Positions 50,103-60,929 of a DNA stretch of 64,000 nt are shown one piece after another (positions within the stretch are counted from its first letter, which is position 1; every line of letters starts with the position of its first letter). Origin of the DNA: Bicyclus anynana. Taxonomy: Eukaryota; Arthropoda; Insecta; Lepidoptera; Nymphalidae. Under the pieces are notes generated by a model, which did no database searches, was not told where the DNA came from, and was given only the letters and a program-made list of their open reading frames with translations. Where the stretch lies: positions 3,837,001 through 3,901,000 of the forward strand of contig NC_069098.1 in the NCBI RefSeq assembly GCF_947172395.1, read 5' to 3'. The position numbers and the translations under genes were made by a program.

Positions 50103-51306
50103 AGTAAAAAGTTAACCACGTTCGTGGCTCGATAACAGTAATATCAGGGTTTTGTTTTGTAACTTTGGAACCCTCTCATTCCATTTCGTTACGCTGAAAT
50201 CGTAAGATTTTCAAAATGCAATGGCACACCTTTTAGATATCAACTCACCTAACTTCTAAATCTTTATCTGACGTGCTAGTTGAGTATTTCTGAAGTTAGT
50301 TTTTTTTGGTTGCCCTAAACGTACCCAGCCATATTAAGGGCTCATACTTGGTGGAGGTACTAAACAACGTGCAAGGTATAATCCCATACTATGTTCATCT
50401 GCTGCGCTCGAGTTACTGCAAAAATCTCCTCTTCGGTTCGGCTAAACACCGTATCTTCAAATACAGTAACGGCATAACATGACAGTTGAAATCAATGCGT
50501 CCCATCAGCTTTTTAGAACACAATATGTTGGCGACCTCTGCATCTTACAACATAGATCGCCAACCATTTTCCTATAGGTAGAAGTTGTAGTTGTTAATAA
50601 GAATTATGGTACAATTCAGAAATGTAAAGCCAAAGTAAAAACCAATACAAACAGTCAGTCCGAAGCTTGCAATTTGCACAGTAAATTTCAAACTATCATA
50701 GAAACGGTCATCAAATTTAATCATTAAGTTGGAGTTGGACTCGTGAATTCATCGTTAGAATTACAAGTTTCCCGGAGTTGGGATCCAATCTCCCTAACAA
50801 CCTTAAGTGGATTGCGCTATGTAGCGACACTTTCAATTTTAGTTTACGACCATGTGAACATTTTGCAAGCAATTTTGTATCGCGCAGGGAAGGAACGGGT
50901 AGGGTAGAAAAATTGCGAGCGAATTTTAAAGCCGTCGTAGGAATTTTGTAAATTTTTCATGGAGTAGGTATATATGATACTTACATCTTTTAAAACGTAC
51001 CCCTCGCTACACTTCGACCTAAAAATAGGCATCTATATGAATATACAATACTTGTCTTATCTAGTTGACGCAGCAGGAGGAGGTAGAACAAAAACGACTG
51101 CGTCATTAAAGTTATTTAAACAAATAATACCTAAATAGTGTCTACAATGTATTTACGAGTTGTGTGTTCAGTGGAGTAGCTAAATTCGCTTCACTTTTTG
51201 CGGTGATTTGTATGCACGTAACATATCTAATATTATAAAATCGTAGCCGAACTACGATTGGACATGAGACCACCAATTTTCCAATTCCGGAATGATAATT
51301 TTTGAC
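50103..51306. other. Intergenic with one D4 monomer
   Basis: 50690-50905 holds a reversed monomer related to the 352-bp array (minus strand: ACAAAATTGCTTGCAAAATG, AACTAAAATTGAAAGTGTCG, GAGATTGGATCCCAACTCCG). No gene is seen elsewhere. Confidence 0.45.
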
Positions 51307-51388
51307 ATTGTACCGGAACGCTAAATTGCTTGGAAGTACGTCTTTGCCGGTAGGGCGGTAACTAGACACGGCCGAAGCCTCAGCAACG
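51307..51388 (-). mobile_element. SINE-A central fragment
   Basis: ATTGTACCGGAACGCTAAAT, GTACGTCTTTGCCGGTAGGG, CGGTAACTAGACACGGCCGA. Only 80 bp remain. Confidence 0.7.
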
Positions 51389-51625
51389 CAATAAAGTAAG
51401 TCTGTCTGTCTGTTTCCATTTCACGTCTAGATATCACTTAACCGATTTGAATAAAATTTAATAGAGAGATAAATTGCCCTTTGGAGCAAGGCAACTACTT
51501 TTCATCCCATATTATATATATTTACAGTAGCGCATATTAACATAAAATTTCATATTTTGACTGACAGACAGACACATCAAACATATAACACCCCTCTTTT
51601 TGCGTCGGGGGTTAAAAATAAAAAA
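51389..51625 (+). mobile_element. Helitron-like fragment, other subfamily
   Basis: AGTAAGTCTGTCTGTCTGTT, ACTTAACCGATTTGAATAAA, ACTTTTCATCCCATATTATA, then CCCCTCTTTTTGCGTCGGGG and GTTAAAAATAAAAAAGG. Overall similar to Hel elements but with a different end. Confidence 0.45.
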
Positions 51626-52125
51626 GGAGCATTAAAACACTGTCATCAAAATCAACTATAAAAAACTTAAGCTGGATTGGCAACCATTTTCCGGAAGTAC
51701 GTTGATAAGCCATGGGCTTTGTGTATTCGATCTATTTGATGTTTAGAAACCGCGACGAGTTTCAAAAGCGGTGCACAAAAAGATAAACAAATTTTTAATC
51801 CGGATCATCTGTCGAACGCTGAGGATGAGACTGTTAGATTCATTCTTTTATTTCTTTTACATTTAAAGTCAATTCTGTATTCTGAATGTTGAGTTACTTA
51901 AAAATTTCGATTAAGGTTACACAACTGATGAATTCTCTAAAGAAAAAGATGCTTGGAGGTCATTCAGCAACCAATTTCACACAGGAAGTAAGTAAAAGAT
52001 ATTGTAATGTAACAATTGTAAATAATAATAATGTATTGTTTTTTCAAATACTGGTTATAATGCCGGCTTTTCTCATTAGAACCTGCCACCCAAACCGGTG
52101 GTGGAGTCTTTACAATTATTCGATA
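51626..52125. other. Intergenic, no gene seen
   Basis: ORF 51886-52179 runs into a Hel-B copy, so only its first part could be coding; see the rejected items. Confidence 0.4.
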
Positions 52126-52290
52126 CTAGCTGACGCCGCGCGGTTTCACCCGCGTGGTTCTCGTTCCCGCAGTGAATAATATATAGCCTATAATAGCCTT
52201 CCTCGGTAAATGGGCTATCTAACACTGAAAGAATTTTTCGAATTGGACCAGTAGTTCCTGAGATTAGCGCGTTCAATCAAACAAACAAAC
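52126..52290 (-). mobile_element. Hel-B, 5' end lost
   Basis: CTAGCTGACGCCGCGCGGTT, TTCCTCGGTAAATGGGCTAT, CAGTAGTTCCTGAGATTAGC, CAATCAAACAAACAAAC. It lacks the AATATTA start and runs into an opposing Hel-A. Confidence 0.75.
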
Positions 52291-52497
52291 TATTTTATCC
52301 CAAGGGGATAAAATAGGGGATGAAAGTTTGTATGAAACTTTGTCAATTTTAAACCGATTTAGCTGAAATTTGGAATAAAAATAGAGTTTACTCTGAATTA
52401 ACACAAAGATTACTTTTCATCCCGGAAAAATCCATGATTCCCGTCGGATTTGTGAAAAACTGAATTTCACGCGGACGAAGTCGCGGGCGTCCGCTAG
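52291..52497 (+). mobile_element. Hel-A, 5' end altered
   Basis: GAAAGTTTGTATGAAACTTT, CCGATTTAGCTGAAATTTGG, TTACTTTTCATCCCGGAAAA, GAATTTCACGCGGACGAAGT, CGCGGGCGTCCGCTAG. The 3' hairpin GCGGACG/CGTCCGC is perfect. The left edge has the palindrome TATTTTATCCC/GGGGATAAAATA at the join with Hel-B. Confidence 0.75.
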
Positions 52498-52835
52498 TTT
52501 TTAATAGGTTGTTAATAAAGACCAAATTAGTGAATAGGCCAACTGGCCTAGTAGTGGATCACTAAAATATGCTATTAACGATAAAAAAATGATGTACCCT
52601 GTAACAAGGTACTTTACCACAGAACAGACAACGCTAAAAGCTGACGCTTTTTGTAAAAGTATTTTTGAGTATTTTAGTCAGTTACTGTGATGATACCGTA
52701 GCTTGTTAACACTACCGTAACAGTGCCGTCAAGCGACTTAGGGATCGGATACTACGTACAAGCCAATTAGAGAAGTGATCTGTGAAACTGACATTCCCTT
52801 TTCGGTTCCTCTGTGTCTGTAGACGGGGTTTACGC
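52498..52835. other. Intergenic, no gene seen
   Basis: Starts with AATAGGTTGTTAATAAAG and GTGAATAGGCCAACTGGCCT, matched in reverse near 31020-31055. Nothing else. Confidence 0.35.
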
Positions 52836-53250
52836 AAAACTCGATAGGTTTTTCCTAGCGTATTTTAAAACTAGTTTTCCCTGCAGGTTCTAATTGTGTA
52901 ACTTCACGACTTTGCTTTGTGGTCTCAGAGCTTGGGATCGACAGACTTTCATCATTTACTAAAAGCAAAACTCGATAGTTGGAGAATTATATTTTTCCTA
53001 GCGTATTTTAAAACTAGATTTGCCCTGCAGTTTCTAATTGTGTAACTTCACGACTTTGCTTTGTGGTCTCAGAGCTTGGGATCGACAGTTTTTTATCATT
53101 TACTAAAAGCAAAACTCGATAGGTGGAGAATTATTCTTCCTAGCGTGTTTTAAAACAAGTTTAGTGCAGGTTCTAATTGTGTAACTTCACGACTTTGCTT
53201 TTTGGTCTCAAAGCTTGTGATTGGCAGACTTTCGTCATTTACTAAAAGCT
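52836..53250 (+). repeat. Tandem triplicate of about 131-144 bp
   Basis: AAAACTCGATAG begins units at 52836, 52967 and 53111. Each holds CCTAGCGTATTTTAAAACTA, TCTAATTGTGTAACTTCACG, ACTTTGCTTTGTGGTCTCAG and TCATTTACTAAAAGC. The units differ by a 13-bp indel (GGAGAATTATATT) and by substitutions. The array runs straight into D1. Confidence 0.88.
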
Positions 53251-53335
53251 GATAGCAGTTTGTCAGCTCATTCTCCTACTCGTAGGTAAGTACGGCAGAT
53301 GACTATAGAATCTGGACCGTGGTTGCTTGGGGCGG
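53251..53335 (+). repeat. Dispersed repeat D1, copy 2
   Basis: GTTTGTCAGCTCATTCTCCT, GTAGGTAAGTACGGCAG, AGAATCTGGACC. It shares the motif order with copy 1 at 30-110. Confidence 0.55.
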
Positions 53336-53349
53336 TATTTTTTTTTTTT

Positions 53350-53480
53350 TTCATTTTTTACAAGTTATCCCTGGACTCTCATTTGATGGTAAATGATGAT
53401 GCAATAGATGGAAGCGTGCTAACTTGTTAGGAGGATGAGGTCGATTTACACCCCTTTACCTTTTTCTACGCGAAATAGTA
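53350..53480 (-). mobile_element. SINE-A 3' fragment, decayed
   Basis: TTTTTTACAAGTTATCCCTG, CTCATTTGATGGTAAATGAT, GCTAACTTGTTAGGAGGATG, TAGTACCGGAAC. Confidence 0.7.
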
Positions 53481-53825
53481 CCGGAACATCATACAAAAAT
53501 CAATGATCGAATCGTAGTAGGATATTCGTCCTTTACTTTATACTTATTTTCGTCCCATTTCGATTTTTTTTTAATTAGTAAGGGTATATTTCAAATTAGG
53601 TCCCATATAAATTTGGAAAAAGAAATCTAACTCATTAACCATGTATGTATGTATACCCATTAACTGTAAATAAAAACACTCTTAACTTATTTTAATGTAG
53701 TCCGATTTTGATAATTCTTTTTATTAGATAGGACTTCAAAATTAATCTCATCTCTCAAAGAGTTGGAAAATAGGGGTGATATACTCTGACGGACGCATCA
53801 CAGTTTCGTTTACAAAAAAACCCAC
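53481..53825. other. Intergenic, no gene seen
   Basis: AT-rich. It could be the outer part of the foldback element that follows, but no partner sequence is evident. Confidence 0.35.
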
Positions 53826-54120
53826 TTCCAAAACATTAACATACCCACGAAACTAAAAAGGGAAAAATAACATTATTATATTTTCTACCTATTGAACACT
53901 TCGAAGTCGGTGCCAAGCCAGTGTGATGATGATTTTAGTCGTTACTGAAAACCACGTGAAAGATCAAAATAATGTCTGAGAAACAAAAATCTTCACGATA
54001 GGTACTTGAATTAATAGATCACTGGCTTGGCACCGACTTCAAAGTGATCAATTGGTAGAAAATATAACAATATTATTTTTCCCTTAGAAGGTTTCGTAGG
54101 TACGTTAATGTATTGAAGTT
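53826..54120. mobile_element. Foldback element with about 98-bp arms
   Basis: The left arm 53826-53923 (AACATTAACATACCCACGAA, GGGAAAAATAACATTATTAT, GAAGTCGGTGCCAAGCCAGT plus G) is repeated in reverse at 54020-54120 with scattered substitutions. The loop is about 96 bp. Its inner end GAAGTCGGTGCCAAGCC is the most conserved part. Superfamily and target duplication are not visible. Confidence 0.8.
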
Positions 54121-55299
54121 TGTACCTTGTTTTTTAATAATTATAGATTTTTCACCGTATTTAAAATTTACAAGTTTGTTTATATTATCTAAAGCGTTAA
54201 GTTCCACGTGCTAGTTTAACGTTGGCATGAAGATAAGGTTCCTGTTACGGCATGTTTATCTTTTTACCAACTTCCTGCAGTACGGAGTGAATGTACGAAG
54301 GAAGTTCTACGAAATGTTGTTTCTTTGACGCTCGCTGTTGAAGGAAGAAAAGAGAAAATCCAACCGCAAAAACTGTTTAATCCAACTTACGAGTAAATAA
54401 GTTAGGTAAAATTTTACTTTAAGAAAATATTTAATCCAGCTTATAGTTAGATAAAATTTTACCTGAAAAAGTATTTCATCCAGCTTATAGATAAATGAGT
54501 TAAAAAGTCAACAGAAATTCAGAAAGAAGATTAAGTTTATTCACAAAATCCATATTGAGTTTTTCGAGATGTAAAGATTTATTAGAAATTGTTTATTTTA
54601 GAATGGAATATTAAATTAAAACATGAATTTTCAAATTAATCTGAGACCTGGAAATGGAAATGACGTAAAAGGGTTTTTAGAATTTTTATAAGCATTAAAC
54701 CTAAAATTAAATCTACTAGGTAGGTATTAGTTTCATTTTAACTCCGTATTATTTCTTCATACTAACAACTCAGAAACGATATTACCTAAATAGATACTAT
54801 ATACGGAACAATACAGTGAGAAACAATAAAATGCAAAGTAATGACTAACAATAGGGTAATGGTAGAAACACACTGATAACACTAACGGCCTCGCTTTCAA
54901 ATATTGACAGTCAATTGGATTATTTGAATTTAACAGAGTGATGTAGGTAGTAGGTATGAAATAGATTAAACTCATTACATTATTAACAACGATAAAGATT
55001 TAAAAAAAAACACACCATGAATTGTAAAAGATCAATTACAAATTACGACAATTATTTTAAATCTTCCGCGTTTGACTCTCTTTCCTATCGCGTCCTGACT
55101 CTTCACTCTGAAGAATCTATTTTCTGAACTGGTAGTATTGTCACCACTCACTAATTTATTTTTAGAAGAGCTTGTATTGCCTTAGTGCCAAGGTAGCTGA
55201 AATTAACTAACAATTTGAGCACCTTCAGGACAATAGTAAATACGTATATTCTTGGCCATTTAGAATATTTCACTGCTCTCTATCAGACGTGACTGTCAT
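54121..55299. other. Intergenic with a minor tandem repeat
   Basis: 54378-54510 has three loose units starting TTTAATCCAACTTACGAG, TTTAATCCAGCTTATAG and TTTCATCCAGCTTATAG. The rest is AT-rich with no supported gene. Confidence 0.4.
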
Positions 55300-55565
55300 T
55301 CATCATCATTATCAACCCATATTCGGCTCACTGCTGAGCTCGAGTTCCTCTCAGAATGAGAGAGGTAAGGCCTAATAGTGCCCCACGTTTGTCCAATGTG
55401 GATTGGCAGTCTTCACACAAGCAGAGAATTAAGAAAACCGATTGATACAGGTGATATTTAATTTCTTAAAATGCACATAACTGAAAAGTTGGAGCTGCAT
55501 GCCTTGGACCGGATTCGAACCTACACCAGGCAGAAGTCATATCCACTGGGCTATCACAGCTTGTG
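55300..55565 (-). mobile_element. SINE-B, near full length
   Basis: CATCATCATTATCAACCCAT, GTCCAATGTGGATTGGCAGT, TTAATTTCTTAAAATGCACA, GACCGGATTCGAACCTACAC, CACTGGGCTATCACAGC. The anticodon-like stem is partly deleted. Confidence 0.88.
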
Positions 55566-55880
55566 ACTGTAGTCAAGAGTAACTACCTTAGTTTTCGGAT
55601 TGGGCGTTTAGTTGTTGTGCATCCAGCATTACATAGTGTCCTACATTTTCTATGAAAGAAAATGTACTACGCCTTTCATCTCTCACTCCTCAGCCAAGGC
55701 CGAGAGCCTGTCTAGAAAACTGATATTAATGTATCACAAAGATAACAATGGCGTATGGAATTACAAAAAAAGCCTCTTTGAACATCGCAAGCTTTGTAAC
55801 TTGTGCAAGTTATTAAATAACTCTCGCAAATAGGTTTTTCAGTTTGAACACTTGATGAAAAATACTATTTTATATACGTA
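55566..55880. other. Intergenic, no gene seen
   Basis: A 73-codon plus ORF (55612-55833) has a lysine/serine-rich composition and no domain. Not called. Confidence 0.4.
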
Positions 55881-56203
55881 TGAGCCGTGATAGCCCAGTG
55901 GATATGACCTCTGCCTCCGATCACCGGAGGGTGTGGGTTCGAATCCAGTCCGGGGCATGCACCTCCAACTTTTCAGTTCTGTGCATTTTGAGAAATTAAA
56001 TATCACGTGTCTCAAACGGTGAAGGAAAACATCGTGAGAAAACCTATATACCTGAGAATTTTCTTAATTCTCTGTGTGTGTAAAGTCTGCCATTCCGCAT
56101 TGGGCCAGCGTGGTGGACTAATGGCATAACCCCTCTCATTCTGAGAGGAGACTCGAGCTCAGCAGTGAGCCGAATATGGGTTGATAACGACGACGACGAT
56201 ACG
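55881..56203 (+). mobile_element. SINE-B, full length
   Basis: TGAGCCGTGATAGCCCAGTG, ACCGGAGGGTGTGGGTTCGA, ATCCAGTCCGGGGCATGCAC, AAGGAAAACATCGTGAGAAA, GAGCTCAGCAGTGAGCCGAA and a GACGACGACGAT tail. Confidence 0.92.
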
Positions 56204-56283
56204 TATAGGAATTTTATAGAACTTTAACTGTCGAAACCAGAAATCTACAACTGAGTATTTATTATATTGAACTAAGTAAAAGG

Positions 56284-56446
56284 AATAGCCCAGTGGATAT
56301 GACCTCTGCCTCCGATTGGGAAGGGCGTAGGTAGGGAAGTCTGCCAATCCACAATGGGCCAGCCTGGTGGACTATTGACATAACACCTCTCATACTGAGA
56401 GGAGACTCGTACTCGGCAATGAGCATTATGGGTTGATAATGATGAA
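56284..56446 (+). mobile_element. SINE-B with large internal deletion
   Basis: AATAGCCCAGTGGATATGAC and CTCTGCCTCCGATTGGGAAG are followed directly by GGGAAGTCTGCCAATCCACA and the normal 3' end. About 140 bp, including the B-box, is missing; the deletion joins at GGGAAG. Confidence 0.85.
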
Positions 56447-57240
56447 ATATAAGAAACGTCAGCTTACAACTGGTCGCCGACATTAGTAGAATCAACATTA
56501 TTTGTTAATTTATTTGGAATATTTTTCTGATTCAAGCTTCTGCCTTCGCTTTTGAAGGCATTTTTGTTCGTGCTTATTTCGGGTTTAAATGAGATATTTG
56601 TAAGTAAAAAGACCAGAGACCTTTTAGGAAACCCTTTTAGACCCTTTTAAAATGATAGTTGTAACTTATTTTAATTATTGTTTTTTTTCTTTCTATTTTG
56701 TGTTGTATTCTAAATAAACGTTTTTTTTTAATCTTACATGAGTTAATAAGTCCTAAATAAAAGCGCTACTCTGGCACTCGATGTGTCTTGATACTTGAAA
56801 AAAATAAGAATTAACAGTCGTTTACACCAACGCAACGGACTTTTTATTTTTGCAAGGATCTACGAAACGAAAACAAATTAAAGTCTCCGAATTGACAAGG
56901 ACATGCTTAGAGGCTTTTAAAAGCCGAGCGTATAATAAAAAAACCCTAAAAAGCCACGAAATAAAGCCGCTCTGTTTCAAATATATAATTAATCACGGTC
57001 TCAGCAATTCATAGGGACTTTTCGTTGCGAGCGAGTATTCTTTCGACTGTCCATAATTAATTGCAGTACTGATTTATTGTTACAATAAATGTATGTGATA
57101 AATTGACTCTTGTGTTTATATATCTTGAAGATATTTAACTATTTATATCGAAGTTAGACGGGGCAAATTCATACATAAATTTTACAGTTTTGTTTTACGT
57201 TTTCACGGCTAAACTACTCAACTGATATTAAAAATCCTAT
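56447..57240. other. Intergenic, no gene seen
   Basis: 57145-57235 is weakly Helitron-like (TTTCACGGCTAAACTACTCA). Otherwise nothing. Confidence 0.4.
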
Positions 57241-57451
57241 TCCCACTAATATTATAAATGCGAAGATTTGTATGGATGTTTGATTGTTCTTTAACGCCGC
57301 AACTACTTAACCGATTAGACTGAAATTTGAAACGAAGATAGATTATACCCTGGATTAACGCATAGGCTTATCCTCCCGAAAAAATCTATGGTTCCCGCGG
57401 GATTTATGATAAACTGAACTCCATGCGGACGAAGTCGCGGGCGTCCGCTAG
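57241..57451 (+). mobile_element. Hel-A, complete and well preserved
   Basis: TCCCACTAATATTATAAATG, CTTTAACGCCGCAACTACTT, AACCGATTAGACTGAAATTT, CCCGCGGGATTTATGATAAA, GCGGACGAAGTCGCGGGCGT plus CCGCTAG. The 5' TC, 3' hairpin and CTAG are all intact. Confidence 0.78.
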
Positions 57452-57635
57452 TTATTTAATAAATGGAAAGCTACATCACAAGGTAATCACATAGGCTATA
57501 TTTTACTATTGAGAACAACACGGGTAAACCACAGTTGAGTGTCTTTCTTCTTTTTATCTTCCATTCATGACCACTGCTTTGGACAGGTCACGTGGTCAAG
57601 TTATCGATTGGATCTGTCATTCGCATAATTTTCTT

Positions 57636-57689
57636 TTGACTTTTCGAAGCGTTAGCGATTGTAGAAAGAGAATCAACGTGCCACATGGC
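57636..57689. mobile_element. Half copy of the 188-bp foldback MITE
   Basis: TTTTCGAAGCGTTAGCGATT, GTAGAAAGAGAATCAACGTG and CCACATGGCTA match the right arm of 12334-12521. Confidence 0.75.
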
Positions 57690-57706
57690 TACAGGCCAGG
57701 TTTAAG

Positions 57707-57920
57707 GCCGTGAAGTCTTGGGTTAGATTCCTGCCCTCTCGTCGCTGTGCCCACTCCTGACACAGAATTTAGCTTATTTATAAAAGAATCAGGAAAACAT
57801 GGATTTTTTAAGGAAATTATGTGTATTAGGAGTGGGTACGACAATAGACCAACGGGGCGGGAATCGAACCACTAACCCTCGGTGATGAGTCCGACCGCTC
57901 TTACCGTTGAGCTGTTGAGG
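57707..57920. mobile_element. Two SINE-C pieces in opposite orientation
   Basis: 57707-57785 (plus) has a decayed body (GTGCCCACTCCTGACACAGA). 57825-57920 (minus) is a clear head: AGGAGTGGGTACGACAATAG, GGCGGGAATCGAACCAC, GCTCTTACCGTTGAGCTGTT. Confidence 0.7.
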
Positions 57921-58200
57921 ATTATGTATGTTAACAACCAAGACCTAAAATTATTAGATAAGTATTTGCCATATCCACTTTAACTTTTTTAAATCTCTTC
58001 GTTACACGGATACCGGCGTTAATCACAGGGAAGCTGTTAGGGAAGATGGTGGAAAAATCCCCGAAGTCGAGTGGGGCAATTTATTTGGGGATCGATAAAA
58101 CAGATTAGTGCTGGTCTGGGCCGAGCCGCCCTGCGCCGTGAATCACGTAATCTGTAAACAATACAACAAAGCAAGCGGCTGTTCTTTGATTTTGTTCAGA

Positions 58201-58275
58201 CTAGCCCGCCCCGCGGTTTCACCGCGTATTTCCTATATCTGTAAGAATACGGGGATTAAATATAGCATTATATAC
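58201..58275 (-). mobile_element. Hel-B end fragment
   Basis: CTAGCCCGCCCCGCGGTTTC, ACCGCGTATTTCC, AAGAATACGGGGATTAAATA. The remainder is lost. 58742-58797 (CTAGCGAATAAATTGCTGTT, GGAATACAGGGATG) is a further decayed scrap of the same kind. Confidence 0.6.
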
Positions 58276-58800
58276 CTACAAAGAGAGATTACAGACAGAT
58301 TACCGGTTGTAAAGACGTCTTTAATCCTGCTACTAGCGGTTGCCAGGCCGAAATCGCGCTCGTGCTTGACTAACTGCCTTATTATAGATAACCCTGGTTT
58401 ACATGTGATAGTGTCAGCGCTGTACTTGATCAATATTAGTATTAGTAGTAGTTAGAGGGTAGAACTGTATTAGAAAGTTAAGCGGTCGTTCTGGTAATAA
58501 ACGATAGTGTTACTTTATGTATCTGCCATCTTTGACACATAAAGCTTAGAACCTGCTCTGAGGTTACAGCTTCTCCGTCATCAGAAGTGGAATTTAGTCT
58601 GCTCCGCCGACAGATATATATAAACGTCGTCTTGCCACGCGCTGTGCGAATTCTTATAAGTACCAGGATTCCCGGAAGGTAGAATTGGAAACCCATACTA
58701 TGCAAATTGAATTATTCTGAGGAATCATAATTATTTTTACACTAGCGAATAAATTGCTGTTTCACCCGCATGTTACCGTTGGAATACAGGGATGTACTAA
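58276..58800. other. Intergenic, no gene seen
   Basis: No gene. The 115-codon plus ORF 58108-58455 spans the Hel-B scrap and is judged fortuitous. Confidence 0.4.
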
Positions 58801-59068
58801 ACGGAGGTCCTGGGTTCGATCCCCGGCTGGGCCGATTGAGGTTTTCTTAATTGGTCCAGGTCTGGCTGGTGGGAGGCTTCGGCCGTGGCTAGTTACCACC
58901 CTACCGACAAAGACGTACCGCCAAGCGATTTAGCATTCCGGTACGATGTCGTGTAGAAACCGAAAGGAGTGTGGATTTTCATCCTCCTCCTAACAAGTTA
59001 GCCCGCTTCCATCCGGTGAGATTGTAGTCAAGGGCTAACTTGTAAAGAATAAAAAAAAAAAAAAAAAA
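58801..59068 (+). mobile_element. SINE-A, truncated in the head
   Basis: Starts inside the tRNA-like head at ACGGAGGTCCTGGGTTCGAT, with a clean body, GGCCGTGGCTAGTTACCACC, TGTCGTGTAGAAACCGAAAG and a pure A tail of about 18. It is the best-preserved SINE-A body in the window. Confidence 0.88.
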
Positions 59069-59683
59069 TCACTCATAAACACTTATTCAAATTCTACATG
59101 ACTATACTAGCTGCAGTATAATATGAGGAATGGTGACGGAAAGCTTGGCTACCCCTGATATATCGACTAAGACCATTGCGCCGTCAAAATGACAAGGAAA
59201 ACATTATTGTAAAGAAAATTATTAATTGACAAACAAGTTCGATTTCATTGTTTGTAAGCTACTTCAGTAGCTAATACTAGACTATAAGATTCAGTGAGAT
59301 TAAAAAAAAAGAAAAACTAAGTTCCATGCAAAGTCGAAAGCATCCGCTCTTCCAAAGTGTTTCTAAGAACGATGAAATATTCATAACCCTTTAATCTATT
59401 CATTTGCTACTCCTTTACGCTGCCACTACTGAACCGATTTGGCTGAAATGCACAATAAAGGTAAATTGTATCCTAGATTTACAAATAAGCTATTTTATCG
59501 AAGAAACTGCAGACGAGATTGATAATTTTCACGTAAATAGCGAGATAAGCAATCACTATCTGTCTCAGTTATTCGCTTTCTAAATATATTCTTAAGTACG
59601 ATAAAGTCTGAAATGAACACATAATTTCCTTTTTATAAAGCCACATTACCGGCCACATGCAAAAGTACACTATGCGGCGCTCT
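59069..59683. other. Intergenic with a Hel-A scrap
   Basis: 59395-59500 (CTCCTTTACGCTGCCACTAC, TGAACCGATTTGGCTGAAAT) is an internal Hel-A piece in plus orientation. Nothing else is supported. Confidence 0.45.
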
Positions 59684-60640
59684 GAGCTCGTGTGCTCGGT
59701 GGTAATTGACTCCGTGTGTTTACTCGCTGTGTAGGAAGTTGATGAAAAGACAAACATTGCGGATTACGACGCTGTCTGCATGTGACGTCAAGCTTGCACA
59801 CGTAATGGTGTGCAACTGCTCGGTTTCACTGTAAATCAAGCCTCTGTAACTTTTAGCCTGTGTCGGCCAGAACTTCGTGATTTTACAAAAACTGATTTAG
59901 AGGACTCCGATAGTATACGAAAACTGTTTCATAACAACTAGATACCTTGATATTTGTGATTTTTTTTTGCCTTCCAGGTCACACTAATAATAACAATAAT
60001 GTGGGCGAAAAATAGTGTGTGTCTAGGTACATAAGTGTGTATGTTTACTACCTACCTATGTGTGCACTGAGCTAGTGCGCTCGGTGGAGACTGATTTCGT
60101 GTGTTTTCTGTGAAAAGTCGATGAAAAGACAAACATTGCGACGTCAAACTGACGCTAGTAACGATGTGCAATTTACTCGGTTCACTGTAAATCAAGCCTT
60201 TACAAGTTTTAGCCTGTGATATCTTCTTCGAATAACTTCGTGTATTTACAAAAGCTGTAAGTCCAAACCTCTGTAGTTTGATTTAGAGGACTTCGATAGT
60301 ATATACAAATTGTGGTTCATAACAACACAACTAAATATCTTGACGTTTCAGAAATATTTTTTGCCTTCCACACCACATTATTATTAAATAAGTGGGCGAA
60401 AATTTGTACCTATACCTACCTATCCATGTGTGCACTGAGCTTGTGTGCTCGGTAGTAGTTGACTCCGTGTGTTTACTCGCTGTGTAGGAAGTTGATGAAA
60501 ATACAAACATTGCGGATTACGACGATGTCTGCATGTTGACGTCTAACTAGCGTACGTAATGACGTAACTACACTATTCAAGCCTCTGTAGCTCTGCTTTG
60601 AGCTCGGCCTGTGGTGATCAGACCTTCGTGATTTTATAAG
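59684..60640 (+). repeat. Tandem repeat, about 370-385-bp units, 2.5 copies
   Basis: GAGCTCGTGTGCTCGGTGG and its variants open units at 59684, 60069 and 60437. Shared blocks: GAAAAGACAAACATTGCG, ACTGTAAATCAAGCCT, TTTAGCCTGTG, GATTTAGAGGACT, TTTTTTGCCTTCCA and GTGGGCGAAAA. The third unit stops early. Divergence between units is substantial, so the array is old. No ORF crosses units. Confidence 0.85.
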
Positions 60641-60770
60641 TCAAAGTCAGAATAAAAATTAATTTATTTAAATTAGGCTTACTTTAAAAAAAAGGTTATA
60701 AAAGTTAGTTTTCAACACATGTTCCTACTTCGGGAAGTACGGTATATAACAATAGAGCTTAGACCAAAGC
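60640..60770 (-). repeat. LINE-tail-like stretch and D1 copy 3
   Basis: AAGTCAAAGTCAGAATAAAA then AAATTAGGCTTACTTT, followed by CATGTTCCTACTTCGGGAAG and TACGGTATATAACAATAGAG, the D1 order. It suggests D1 may be part of a LINE 3' region. Confidence 0.45.
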
Positions 60771-60929
60771 TTCCAATACAAAATGAATTTATTATGTTCT
60801 TCGGGACAATTTGAGAACGCATGTCATAAGTCGTCATTTATATAGTGAATACGAAATCAAGTGACTTGAGTATTAATATCAATAGTTAGTTGGTAAAGTT
60901 TTAGGTATTATTAATTAATTTATTATTAA

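Noticed and set aside
51886..52010. Possible exon ending in GAAGTAAGT
   Set aside because: A donor-like site follows an open frame of about 35 codons, but there is no domain, no convincing acceptor and no partner exon, and the frame runs into Hel-B.
58108..58455. 115-codon plus ORF
   Set aside because: It spans a Hel-B scrap and unique sequence with no domain or codon-usage signal.
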